64,000 bases of DNA. It comes from Cristatella mucedo (Eukaryota > Bryozoa > Phylactolaemata > Cristatellidae). Of the stretch, positions 36,090 through 46,686 are shown one piece after another. The notes beneath the pieces were generated by a model. It was not told the DNA's origin, ran no database searches, and was given only the letters and a program-made list of their open reading frames with translations. The stretch is from the NCBI GenBank assembly GCA_009760855.2, contig WPIO01000022.1, forward strand, positions 3,421,001-3,485,000, given 5' to 3'. A program made the position numbers and the translations under genes. Position 1 is the stretch's first letter, and each line of letters opens with the position of its first letter.

Positions 36090-36606
36090 CTATGCATGAC
36101 CTTGCACAGCAAGGTGCACTTGATCCAAAGCTGATGATGCCGTTGCTGCCCTATTGCCCTGCGTGGCCTTCAGGCGGTCAATAATGGTGGCGATTGTCGG
36201 CCTGGCAGTCGGCTCCACGACAAGCATGCTTTTGATCAAATCAATAAGTTGAGGGCAATACCTGTAAAAAAAATCCCATTCCCAAGTGCAGAATTACTAG
36301 TCAAGCAAAATAAGGTGTTAATCAGAGAGCGAGACAGAGAGAGCCCGAGCTGGTTTGGCCTAGCGGTTAAGGTGCTCGCCCCGACCAAGGTCTGACCGAG
36401 GTCGTGGGCTCGAGCCCGGAGGCACATGTGAAGCGCCTGAATAGAGATTAAGTTCTCTTGGGCGCTATAGAAATGAATTATATTTTTTTATTTTTTAGAA
36501 AGAGAGAGACAGGCAGTCAAACAGCCAGACAGACAGTCAAAATAAGCAAAAAGAACATGGAGAAAAAAGAGAGAAAGAGAGGGACAAATACAGAGGACGA
36601 ATTAAC

Positions 36607-36641
<35 letters not shown>

Positions 36642-36946
36642 AGGAATAGGACAGCGAGAGAGATGAGTGAGAAGGAAAGGGAAAAGAATAGATGAGGAAA
36701 TAAATAGGACAAGATAGACAGACACCGAGTGACAGACACAGAGGGGTCAGGAGAGAAAAGGAGAACAAAGGAGAATGAGAGACAGACAAATATCGACTGA
36801 GAAAACAGAGCAAGAACAAGAGAAAGAGATGGAGGTACACATTGAGCTAGGAGAGAAGCGAGAGAGAAAGAGGGATAGGAAAGAAGAGGGATAGAGAGGG
36901 AGGGAGATGAGGGAGGAAGAGGAAGCAGGGGGTAGGGGAGAGGATC

Positions 36947-36985
<39 letters not shown>

Positions 36986-37081
36986 GATGAAACATGCCGA
37001 ATGAAATTAGACAAACACCAAATAGGCGCATGAGATTAACATTTAATGGCACTCACACACATGTACAGAACCGCAAACGTG

Positions 37082-37115
<34 letters not shown>

Positions 37116-37116
37116 T

Positions 37117-37149
<33 letters not shown>

Positions 37150-37342
37150 TGCATGCACACACAGACACACAAATACGCACATACATACACACACAAACAC
37201 ACACACACACGTACACACTCACTCACAGGAATATATCCCACGAGGCAATGTACCTTTATAACATTGGACACCCGATGGCTTTACTTAGCAGAGACACCGT
37301 GGAACCATAAGACTGTACAGCTACAGGGAGACCAATTAATTG

Positions 37343-37434
<92 letters not shown>

Positions 37435-37918
37435 CGGCCTACAGAGGTAGATCTATAGAAGGGGGGGGCACAGCTTAATTCGACTGCTCGAGGTGCATTG
37501 CACGAGAACGCAGCTTCGAATCATCCCACGACGGCGACGGCTCTCAGCTGGAGTCGGCACGCAGAGCTGTGCTATGTACATATGCTGGTCAGCTGCTCCT
37601 CAGGCACTGGACGCCAGCTTGAGGCTCGAAGTGAGAGGCAGTCAAGCTATCTATCGGCAGGTCTAGCAGCATCAGTGGAGAAGCCTGCCGTCGTGCCCTC
37701 CTCGCAAGCCTCACTCCAGTGCAGCTGCCGGTAGAGGGTTTTGCCAGGCACCCCGGTCTCATTCAGCAGCTGTCCAGTGCACGAGTGCGTATCGGGCATG
37801 GCTATTGGCTACGATGGTATTGCACACGAGTGCTTTGGTGCACAAGCTTCATGCATTCTCGAGGTATTTGTTCTTTTAGTTTTTGTCAGTGCCCTAATCC
37901 CAGTTTTACACAGACTTG

Positions 37919-37955
<37 letters not shown>

Positions 37956-40900
37956 CACACTTTGAAAAGCACCCACAGAGAACTCAATCTCTTTCTAGGC
38001 GCTTTACATTTGCTGCAAAGGAAGCACTATCGGATGGTTAGTGATGCTACTAAATACTGCATTTTTTGCACTAAGCTGCTGGCTATTGTGCAATTAGACG
38101 GCAGCCCCTCCCCTATGGCAGCAAACAAACGACAGCGCAAACGCAGCCAAGCCTGACGACGGCTGTTCCGCGAACACGGTCTCCCCATACATACGGCCGC
38201 TAAATACAGCCGACTCACAGAATGAAAGACATGCCAGCCACTAAAGTCGGTCTAACTTTGCAAGATGAGGGCCAGTCTACCAATCATTACGTCTGCTCTG
38301 CTGTTTCGCCGAGATCAGTTAATGCCAGCACGATGCAAGTGCCTAGCAAGTGCCCGAAGCGAGCAGCAAAAGCCTGCAAGGATTGGCTGAATGAAGGCTC
38401 CGAGGCCACGTTTACGTCTCGGTCCGTCTTGCTTACGTCCTGCTTCAGTCGTTTGCGCGTACGTCACCATGACAGGGGTCCGCGATCTAGGGAGGACTGA
38501 ATGAAGACTGTTCAACGTCTTCAAAGGTTTAAAATCACCAAGAGGCGCATCGAAGAAGGTCAATGCTGGCCGAGCCGAAGCTGAGAGGCTGCATGCAGCA
38601 GTGCCAATGGCAGCCCTGTTGGCTGCCATTGGCACTGCGCTCATAGCATCAAGTTCAACATGGTAGCCAGCGTCTATTTATATATTACATTAAAACTCGT
38701 TTCGACGTATCTTTTCGGTTTAGGGTTTAGGATTTGTGGTTTAGGACTAGGGATTCGGTGTCAAGGCTTTTGGATTTTCTATGGCTTAATGCTCCGGGTT
38801 TGTTTGCTATCTTCGGCGTAAGGTTCTGGACTCGGGATTTATTGCTTACCGATGCTGGCTGCCAAGTTGAAAGTTCTGCTGTGTGCACACAGTGCTCATA
38901 GAAGGAAGTTCATTGTTTGTATGCAACATGATGCCGGCCGTACTGGCTGCCCGTGCCCCACAACACAATGTACCGTCACAAGGCCACACGGTAGGTAGGT
39001 AGGTAGGGTGCGATATGCTCTAGCTATCGACAATCACTCAAGTTGCTTCTGTTAACCGGCACTAAAGCAGAGCACAATCAACGACACAATGGGAGACCGA
39101 TACCGAATGCAAAGGAACCAGGCAGCTAGCTTGGGTACAGGAGCCCAACCACAGAACACAACGCACTGCGTGCACATCTAGCAGCAAGCAGCAGGATCAA
39201 GACCTGTTGCAGAGGACGACACAGGAGGCCTTTAATGAAGCAGGTTAAAGGCAGCCGCTGGAGGCGGCAGTCTCACGGAATGCACTGGAATGCCATGTGG
39301 CAGCACCAGCCAGCTGCCAATGTCACTGCCAGCCAAGCATGGCCATCGCAGGGCTGGGCTGGTCGCCTGCCCAGTGGCACAAGGCTAGGCACCGGAAGCT
39401 ATAGCAGCTGGACTCAGTGAGCTAACTGGCTGTGGATGGGAATATTTAGATTGTAGCAGCACTGACGAAAGAGCAGTATGCAGCATGCTGTCCACTGCAA
39501 AGCATGAAAGAGAGATTGCAAAGAACTGTGCGCGACCAGTTAAGGCTGCTCGGCAGAAGAGTCGGGGAGCAACCAGCCAAAGTGAGAAAGAGATTTAGTT
39601 CACATAAGTTGCTATACACGTGTCTCATTTTTCATGTAGCCCTGGTCTGGCCAAGGAGCAAGGTGTTTGCCTTTAACGAGCAGGGTCGTGGGCTAGAGCT
39701 CGTGCGGCCTATGTAAAGTACCGGGATGGAGATTACATTCTCTTAGGGTGCTATACAAATAAAGTATATTTTTCTTATTTTTTTTTAAATATAATTTAAG
39801 AGGCCCTCCGTAACGGGAGCAGTGGGACGCACGGCTGGCACCATTTTCGCATGCACGCACACACATTCTGCGCAGTGGCACTTGACAGGGTGGAACGGCA
39901 AGAAGACGCCGGAGCGCACGCTGCATACGCCGGAGGATAAAAGTCAACGCACACGGCCAGTGCACACAAGCTTGGCCACGGCTCGGCAAAGAAGGCTCGC
40001 AGCGAGGCCAAACGACGCAGGCACTGCTGCTGCCCGGGAGTGCGGGCAGCCGGCCGCACTCTCCATCCCACCTTGACCTTTGCGGCCGTTCTGAAGGCTG
40101 CGCGGCTGATAGCAGAAGGCACGCGGCGGCGCGCGGCTCGGTCAGCAATCGTTTCGCCCGGGCACCGTCGAGTGCCGTGTAGTGGCCCGGGCCAGCGAGC
40201 CACTTCGTCGAAGCGCACGGCAGAGCAGACGCCGCGGGACGGGAGCCGGCGCAAGCGACGCCGAGCGGCTTTAACCTGCTCTGCGGAGGGTACTTCACGT
40301 TGCCTCCGGTGGCAGCCAGAGCCAGACTGTCACCCCGCACGTACACGTCCTCGAAAGGCGACTTCAGGTAGATCATCGCATAGAGTGTGCAGCCCAGCGA
40401 CTGCAAAATTAGAGAGGAAAGCCGGGCGAACGAACGCGACCAACCGGGCCCCTTCAGACCGAACGAATCGGCGCCCAACGAGCGCGGCGGCCGACAGCAC
40501 TGCAAGCCGCCGCCGCTGGCGCTCACGCTCACCCAAATGTCCGTGCTCTCGGTAATTGCACCGCCGCGCTCCACGCGAAAGAGCTCGGGAGCTCTGAACG
40601 GCATGCTGCACCGCTCGGCAGCAACATCCTGGAAAAGACTGTCGCACATCAGCAGCAGCTGCTGCTGCTGCCGTGAGCGCCGGTTCGTGACAGTGCTCAG
40701 GCAACAATGGCGTGCATGGTGGGACGGCCTGGCACGAACGGGCACTGGTCACGGCGAAATCTGGAGGCCAGGTGCGAGCGAGCGAGCAGGCCGCTCTCGT
40801 GCCCTGCCGACCTGCAAAGCCTGAGCTTGGGACGAATTGGCGATGTGCACTCGAGCTTCGGCCATTGAGCCCAGGTCCATGATGACGGGCACGCCGCTAT

Positions 40901-42045
40901 CGGCGATAAGCACGTTGGCCGGTTTGAGGTCTCTAAAAGGAAAGAACTGGTTGGGGTCAGGTACTACTCGCCGCGAGCTCAGTCAGCTAGAATTCGCCGG
41001 GTTGAGAAAAGCAGCACCAGCAAGCGGACTTCGGAACCATCTCATCTGCTGCTGCAGCAGCAGCAGTGGCGCTGGTGCCAGACCTGTGAATAGGACTCGG
41101 GGCAGCATGCAAATTGCTTCAGTGTAAAAGAAAAGATAGACAAGCTTAACTGCGCTACTGTTTTTGCTCCTTTCCACTGGGCAACAAACATGGAGCACCG
41201 AATGCAAACTTGCATTGCTCGACACTCCCAAGCGGCGAGCTGGGCTGAGCGAGCAAACCTGTGCGCTAGTGGCGGCGACCTGCCATGCATTTCAGCAAGC
41301 CCATTGCAGATGCCCGCGAAAGTGTCAATGATGAAATTTTCCTCAAGCGGCTGCTTCTTGTCAATCATATCTTGTACAGTGCCACTCTACAGCACAAAGG
41401 GTGAGCACCAAAGTCACAGAGAGCCAGATAGTTCCCAAACCCCAGGACTTGGCTGGAAGTTCAAGTTGCCACCCGCAGAGGCTTCGGGAATTAAACGAAC
41501 GACAATTGAAGCGTAAGGAATCAACTAAAGAAAGGTGACATTATTTATTAAAATTTCCAAGTAAGTCGTGAGAAACGAGCAAAGCGGCTCCTTAAGATAA
41601 TAAGGGTTCAAAATGAGACACGGCAAAACAAGCTGCAGCTGACCGATCACCTCGTGGTACGGCATGAGGATGAGCACTTCACTGATGATGCTGCCTCTCC
41701 CTGTCACCGGCACAACCTTTGAGCCATCGCAGACAATTATATTGGGGTGACTAAACGTCTTCATGTACCGGACTTCTCTTAGCGCGGTATCCTGGTCTTC
41801 TTCAGAATGGCACAGTATCTTCTTCATCGCATGGAGCTTTCGCGTTCGAGCGGACTCCACCAGGTCGACGAAGCTGAATCCTCTGTAAGAAGGCTCATGT
41901 TTAAGCTCGTGCGCGATGTTGCTTCCCAGCGGCACTGCTAGAGCCCAGACGTTGCTTTGGGTTCTTACCCCTCACCGAGTCGCGATCGAGGATAGTATCT
42001 AACGCCATCCACTTCCAATGCTTCTTTGCCGCAGAAGCAGCCCAT
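36090..42045 (-). CDS. STK16: STK16/MPSK1-type serine/threonine kinase, 7 coding exons
   Basis: Membrane-associated Ser/Thr kinase of the NAK family, expected at the Golgi or secretory pathway. Coding exons, in order on the minus strand: 42045-41969, 41882-41651, 41386-41259, 40932-40812, 40628-40533, 40400-40276 and 36261-36090. They total 951 nt (316 residues, against about 305 in human), and all phases match. The start MGCFC offers Gly2 for myristoylation and Cys3/Cys5 for palmitoylation. Motifs: glycine loop GEGGFSFV (24-31), Lys46, Glu62 in helix C, HRDLKPAN (145-152), and MDLG (164-167), with DLG instead of DFG as is typical of this family. APE is at 199-201, followed by DIWSLGC and a C-lobe PTARPTI. 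An in-frame ATG at 42081, directly after a TGA, would add 12 residues and hide Gly2, so I prefer 42045. Introns 1-5 are 86-330 bp; intron 6 is 4 kb. Confidence 0.95.
36347..36496 (+). repeat. SINE-A copy in STK16 intron 6
   Basis: GAGCTGGTTTGGCCTAGCGG start, GGCTCGAGCCCGG B-box region, the AAGCGCCTGAATAGAGATT tail, and a T-rich end instead of (ATT)n. It is antisense to the kinase gene. Confidence 0.85.
36957..37432. repeat. Compound microsatellite: (CAGA)n, (CA)n, (GA)n
   Basis: (CAGA)n at 36957-36984, interrupted (CA)n at 37078-37212 and (GA)n at 37346-37432. Confidence 0.95.
37919..38060 (-). repeat. LINE-A 3' end with (AAT)n
   Basis: On the plus strand (AAT)n is followed by AAAGCACCCACAGAGAACTC and CTTTCTAGGCGCTTTACAT, the reverse complement of the LINE-A 3' tail. 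Confidence 0.8.
38598..38638. repeat. Perfect 18-bp inverted repeat, 5-nt loop
   Basis: The arms at 38598-38615 and 38621-38638 are exact reverse complements around CTGTT. It lies in STK16 intron 6. Confidence 0.85.
39635..39788 (+). repeat. Decayed SINE-A copy
   Basis: The B-box region GTCGTGGGCTAGAGCTCGTG and the tail GATGGAGATTACATTCTCTTA with AGGGTGCTATACAAAT are recognisable. The A box is degraded. Confidence 0.6.
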
Positions 42046-42099
42046 ACCCTTGGCGACTAGACCTGTGAAACGGTTGAACATTCACATCGCTAAGGCCGA

Positions 42100-42494
42100 G
42101 CAAGACGGCCGTGTCGCGTCGGTTAAGTCCCTCCCTAGCCGCTCATCGCAGCAGGTGACCTAACCTGGACCGACCCAAAAGGCGGAACCGCCAGGCCGTG
42201 AGACTAGGTGAAGGGTGCCGAGTAAACCTTGACCTAGAGGCTTTTTGGTTATCTCCACATTGCACACTTAGCATAGATATGCTATTTAGTCTACAGGTGG
42301 ACCGTTCGAGTCGGCGCTTAACGTAAAATGATTATTATTACGGTTTGCCAAGCCCACTACGGTCGTCGCTCGTCTATCGCGGTTTATCAGTTCCACACTC
42401 TACGGCGATAAGCGAATTTCTGCGAAGTGGAATTATTTATGGATAAATCGAGTATTTTCGTAGTTATAGCATAGAAAACCTGTTCATGACTTGA
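42100..42494. other. 5' flank of STK16, no gene seen
   Basis: This should include the STK16 promoter. A CGATAAGCG / TATCGCGG inverted pair at 42370-42420 hints at a small DNA-transposon remnant. I cannot identify it further. Confidence 0.35.
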
Positions 42495-43450
42495 AATAGT
42501 AATAATAATAATAATGCACTTGATAAAGTGCCCTCAGAGAAATCAACCTCTTTCTACGCGCTTTAAATTTGCTGCAAAGGGACACCCATTTAGTCAACAT
42601 TACACTCGTTTTATCAATATATAAGAAAAAATCAGAGAAAACATGATATATTAGATGTTACAGATACCGAATTATCATTACTGTGCAATTAACTACGCAG
42701 TCAGTTCTTACGTGACCACTAACCTATGAAAATATTGCAAATTATTCTATGATTAAGTGATGAACATGAAAATGTACTGAACGGCAAAGAAAATAGTTCT
42801 TATAATAATAATAATAATATTGCACTTGATAAAGCGCCCTCAGAGAACTTAATCTCTTTCTAGGCGCTTTACATTTGCTGCAAAGTGATACGCAATAGAA
42901 TAGTAAGTAAAATCATGCTTGAAAAACAAACAAAATGAATAACATGGTTAGGGGTTACATGCACTGGGTCAGCATGCCCACACACAAGGAGTGGTCCAGC
43001 GGCTGCACCTGGCGTTGAAGGATTTGCGGGGGTGTTCGAATACATAGGCTTACAGTCCATACGTGCAGTAATTTTAATTTTAATTGTATAACAATGGTGC
43101 ATAATTGACCCAGACAACCTAGCGGCGCTATATCATTTTCACTATCTCGATCAACTTTTTAAAGAATATATTTGAAATTACCAAAATCCAGCCCACTATC
43201 ACAATCAGTTCAGATTCACAATTGAGCCAGTCTTTTTTATTTTATTTAATTTTTAGACTAAAAATGTGTGTGGATTTTTGGATACTTAGCCACCAGACCT
43301 TAAGACTCCCGCGAATTCGTTTCACCTGCTTCAGTCGCCAGCGGCTAATGGCGGCCTTTGGCTTCATAATACATTTGTGCAGTGCCCTCAGAGAACTTAA
43401 TCGCTCTCTCGAGGCACTTTGCATGTGCTGTAAAGGTAGCATGATCGACC
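42495..43450 (-). repeat. Three LINE-A 3' ends in a row
   Basis: LINE-A tails on the minus strand begin at about 42500, 42805 and 43366. The first two are preceded on the plus strand by (AAT)n; each has the GCGCCTAGAAAGAGATTAAG-type hairpin or a variant. The second extends furthest, to about 43000. All are 5'-truncated. Confidence 0.75.
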
Positions 43451-43794
43451 TTAGGCCTTTTAGACTGGGAGTATCAATGATGGCAGCACTGGAAGAAGCA
43501 AGCGGTAGGAAAGATGGCCTGTAATAGCTGATTAGTACAAGAGGATGAATTGAAAGAGATCGTGTGGTTCGCTAACCGGGGGGGGGGTCGTTGTCAGCTG
43601 GATTGCCCTGTTTGAAGCTCAAGACTTGAGTCCTACCGTTATTGCCTTGCGAGTCTTGGGATCGGACTTAGTAATGGCTGCGTCTTCTATCTACGTATTT
43701 CCTGGTTGTATGAGTGGTTTTGGAAACAGGTATAATATGTCAGGCTATATTTTAATGGGTAGCACTTTTTAAGTGCATGGCTAAGGTCAACATC

Positions 43795-43873
43795 CTAGAT
43801 GTTGGATAGATCATGGATTTGAGATTTGTACAAGGTGTAGGTAAACAGTTAGATTCCGAAAAGCGGGTGGTAC
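43795..43873 (-). pseudogene. LINE-A coding scrap cut by the candidate LTR
   Basis: TTTGAGATTTGTACAAGGTG and TTCCGAAAAGCGGGTGGTAC match the LINE-A copy at 45735-45785. The match stops exactly at 43873. Confidence 0.6.
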
Positions 43874-44965
43874 TGTAGCGCCTTGCTGGCCTCGGCTTAA
43901 TTTTAGTGCGAACAAGAGCTGTTCGGCGGTGGGCAAGAACTCCTTTGTCCTGGAGCAGTGAGCCAGAGAGGAGCATCAGTGCGGATAGAGAGCAAGAGCT
44001 TAAGAGCAAGCCAGGAAGCTCTGAAACCAGCGGTGGCGATTGGGCCTTTAGAATTGGTCCGATACTCGCGGGAGCTGCTGATTGACGTTGGCTGGCCTGT
44101 AATCCTCGGCCATAACTCTGTCCAAAAAGAATCGTCTATTCGGCATTCAAGCTGGACAGAGGTGCCCTTCCAGTGGCCTAGGGATGGTATCAATTCCTTA
44201 CCGTAATGGGCCACGGTGTCGGGCCCAATACCGCTAAGCTCTTGCCCCGTTGTCTCAGCTCGGTATTTAAGAGTCGAGCGACGCTCGTTCTTGGTCTTTT
44301 GTTCGGCTGCGCGCTACGTCATCGCGCTCGTTTCTCTGAAAGCGAGGGAGGAGGGCGGGCTGTTCGCCGGCGATTGACGGGACTGGACGAGGCAGCGCTA
44401 GGAGGATTCGGTGGACTCCACCGAATACGGTCGTATCGCGCCCGAGCTAGCATTTTGTGTTTCTTTTGTGTGTGTGCGCGCTCGCACGCGGTTTCGGCAT
44501 AGGGATTTGCCGGTGCGAGCTAGACGTAGTTGGTGCGGTGTGAGATATTCCGTTGGTTCGGGCTCCTCTTGTCTATTTGGGCCGTTCCCCCTACACACAT
44601 TGGTAGTAAGTGTGGAGACATGTTTCCTCCGCAAGAGTGCTTGAGGTAGTGTGTGAGGTATTCCTGCCGTTAAGGTGGAAGCGGAGCCCTAGTTCTCCGG
44701 TCAGGGTCACGGCTCCGGTTCGGGCTTCTCATCTCATTCGGGTCGTTCCACACAATAGACTTAGGTAGCCTAAGTGCGGGGGGGGGGGGACGTATTCCCT
44801 CCGCAAGAGTTCGCGTGCGGTTGAGAGCGCGTGGGGTGTGGAGATAAAACTGAGCTAGACGCGCAGCGACTTTGTGCGCTTGCGAATAAAGCTCAGTAAA
44901 ATCCCCAAATTTGTGTGTCTCGCTTTCCAATTCACGCCGCCGACTCACGACCCCCTTTAGTAACA
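43874..44965 (+). mobile_element. Candidate solo LTR (TGTA...AACA)
   Basis: The left boundary breaks LINE-A sequence. The block begins TGTAGCG, carries AATAAA at 44885-44890 and ends AGTAACA at 44965, giving TG...CA ends. No second copy or target duplication was found and no coding domain is present, so this rests on structure only. Confidence 0.35.
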
Positions 44966-45347
44966 GTTAGACAGTGCCAGAAACGCTCGTTTCGTGGCGG
45001 CCTGCTTATTGCTCGTAGGCGCGAACCAAACGGCATTATGCGATAGGTTACGCCGCTAGCTAAGCGGCAGGTTAAGCCTGCCCTGCCGAGCCTCCGGCGT
45101 TACCGTACGATGCTTAGCCTGGTGGGGGAGCAGATCTGCACTGGGGCACCTCTTAGGTTAGCCGCGATGGGAGCCCTTGCCTTAGCGGGTTTGACTAGTG
45201 CACCTTGTACAGGCCCGGCTCTTGGTCCACCCAGCTCAGGTTAGAATGGAGCTCTGAGCAGGCGGTGCGGTTAGGAGATGGGCCGACTGATGTGGTTGCC
45301 AATGTTGGCTCGACTAGGACACCGGGTTTAGACCCGCTAAAGTTAGA
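44966..45347. other. Unassigned sequence between candidate LTR and LINE-A
   Basis: It holds two loosely similar segments ending in CTCAGGTTAGAAT and CTAAAGTTAGAAT. No gene is recognised. Confidence 0.35.
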
Positions 45348-46125
45348 ATAATCATAATAATAATAATGCACTTGATAAAGCACTCTCGGAGAACTCAATC
45401 TCTTTCTAGGCGCTTTAAATTTGCTGCAAAGGGAAATGCAATTGAATGGTGAGTGAATATCATGCTTGATAAACTAACAACACGAATAACATGGTTAGGG
45501 GTGACTTGCACAGGGTCAGCATGCACATGTGGTTAGTGGCAGCATGCACAGTTTCAGCACGCATAAGCACATCAAGGATGAATCACAGGGACCCACTATA
45601 TGCTGTCCTAAATAGGTGTGTTTTCAAGTTCTTTTTAAATGTGGTCAGGTCAGGGGATGTTCTGACGCAAGTCGGCAGTGAGTTCCACGCTTTGGGAGCA
45701 TACGAGCTAAATGCACGGTCTCCAAAGGATTTGAGGTTTTTACGAGGTATTGGTACACTGTTGAATTCCGAAAAGCGGGTGGTACGATGTTTGGCCTGAT
45801 AGGGTAGTATATCTGAGAGATAGGCTGGAGCCAAAGAATGAAGTGACCTAAAAGTGAGCGACAAAACCTTGAAGTCAATCCGTTGCTTGACTGGTAGCCA
45901 GTGCAGGTCGGCCTGAAGTGGTGTATTGTGGCAACTGCGACGTTCACGACAGACAAGCCTAGCTGCGGAGTTTTGCACCAGCTGCAATCGCCTGATTGCA
46001 CATGCTGGTAGGCCAGTAAGCAGTGAGTTGCAGAAGTCGAGACGGGATGTCACGAATGCATGGACCATCTTGGACGTGGTATCCTTATCTAAACAAGCCT
46101 GAGTTTTAGCAATGTTATGAAGCTG
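45348..46125 (-). pseudogene. LINE-A 3' half, minus strand
   Basis: It starts (on plus) with a short (AAT)n and the tail hairpin. The minus strand from 46068 to 45583 reads a long open frame with FVTSRLDFCNSLLTGLP, LQLVQNSAARLVCR, LHWLPVKQRIDFKVLSL and NLKTHLFRTAYSG. This is the best-preserved C-terminal reading frame in the window. Confidence 0.85.
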
Positions 46126-46131
46126 AATAGC

Positions 46132-46686
46132 TGTTAAAGCTGTTAGAATGAAAAGCTGTTAGAATGAAGCCTGGTGCAGACGGTTCGGTCAGGATGTGCA
46201 CGGACTAATATGCTTAAGTAGAAATTGCAGCTGCCGCGAGGTCAGGAGTTTAGAGGAGAGAGAATATAACGGGACGACTGACAGCTCGGGGCTGCAGCTT
46301 CCGTAGTCGATGCGAGACTACACTTCGAGAGCACGAGAGTCGAACCTACGGCGAGGAACAGCTAAGTGCAACTTCGACTGTGCAGTTGTGTTCTGCTGGC
46401 TACTCAGTTAGCTGCTCGTATCTTAGGGTGCTGTAGCGGTCCGCCTTCGGGGTCGGGACCATCGCTAGCAACGTGTTCGTGCAGTTAACTCCAGTCGGTC
46501 CGGTACGCTCCCCTTAAAGTGCTTCTGCCGGCTCGTAACCACTACTAACAGGCCCACAATAAACTGTCACTTTTGGTTCCCAGCTGTGGCCGCTTGTGTT
46601 TTAACTGCACCGCAGCACTGCATCGCACAGTCCGACGGTAGAGACCGGTAGGAAACTGGGGGACGAGTAATCCCCGAGCAGTTACA
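46132..46686 (+). mobile_element. Candidate solo LTR (TGTTA...GTTACA)
   Basis: About 555 bp between two LINE-A copies. It begins TGTTAAAGC, with TGTTAGAATGAA repeated just after, has AATAAA at 46558-46563 and ends GAGCAGTTACA. Ends and polyadenylation signal suit an LTR. No coding part or target duplication was seen. Confidence 0.4.

Larger units (their letters stand above)
36262..40275 (-). other. STK16 intron 6, 4 kb and filled with repeats
   Basis: It contains SINE copies at 36347-36496 and 39635-39788, purine-rich sequence at 36515-36950, (CAGA)n, (CA)n and (GA)n blocks at 36957-37432, a LINE-A 3' end at 37919-38060, and a perfect 18-bp inverted repeat at 38598-38638. No coding sequence is recognised. 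All other introns of this gene are below 350 bp. Confidence 0.75.

Noticed and set aside
38700-38760. TTTAGGG-like telomeric sequence
   Set aside because: Only a few imperfect units (TTTAGGGTTTAGGATT); too short and degenerate for a telomere or interstitial telomeric array.
38990-39010. (GGTA)n run as a regulatory element
   Set aside because: A short simple repeat in an intron with no context.
39693-40745. A 350-codon minus-strand frame as one exon
   Set aside because: It is two STK16 exons plus read-through introns. Exon edges at 40628, 40533, 40400 and 40276 fit the kinase family and the phases.
41279-41280. Alternative donor for STK16 exon 3 (GGCAG before GTCGCC)
   Set aside because: It keeps the phase but removes the histidine of HRD and eight residues; the donor at 41258 restores AHRDLKP.
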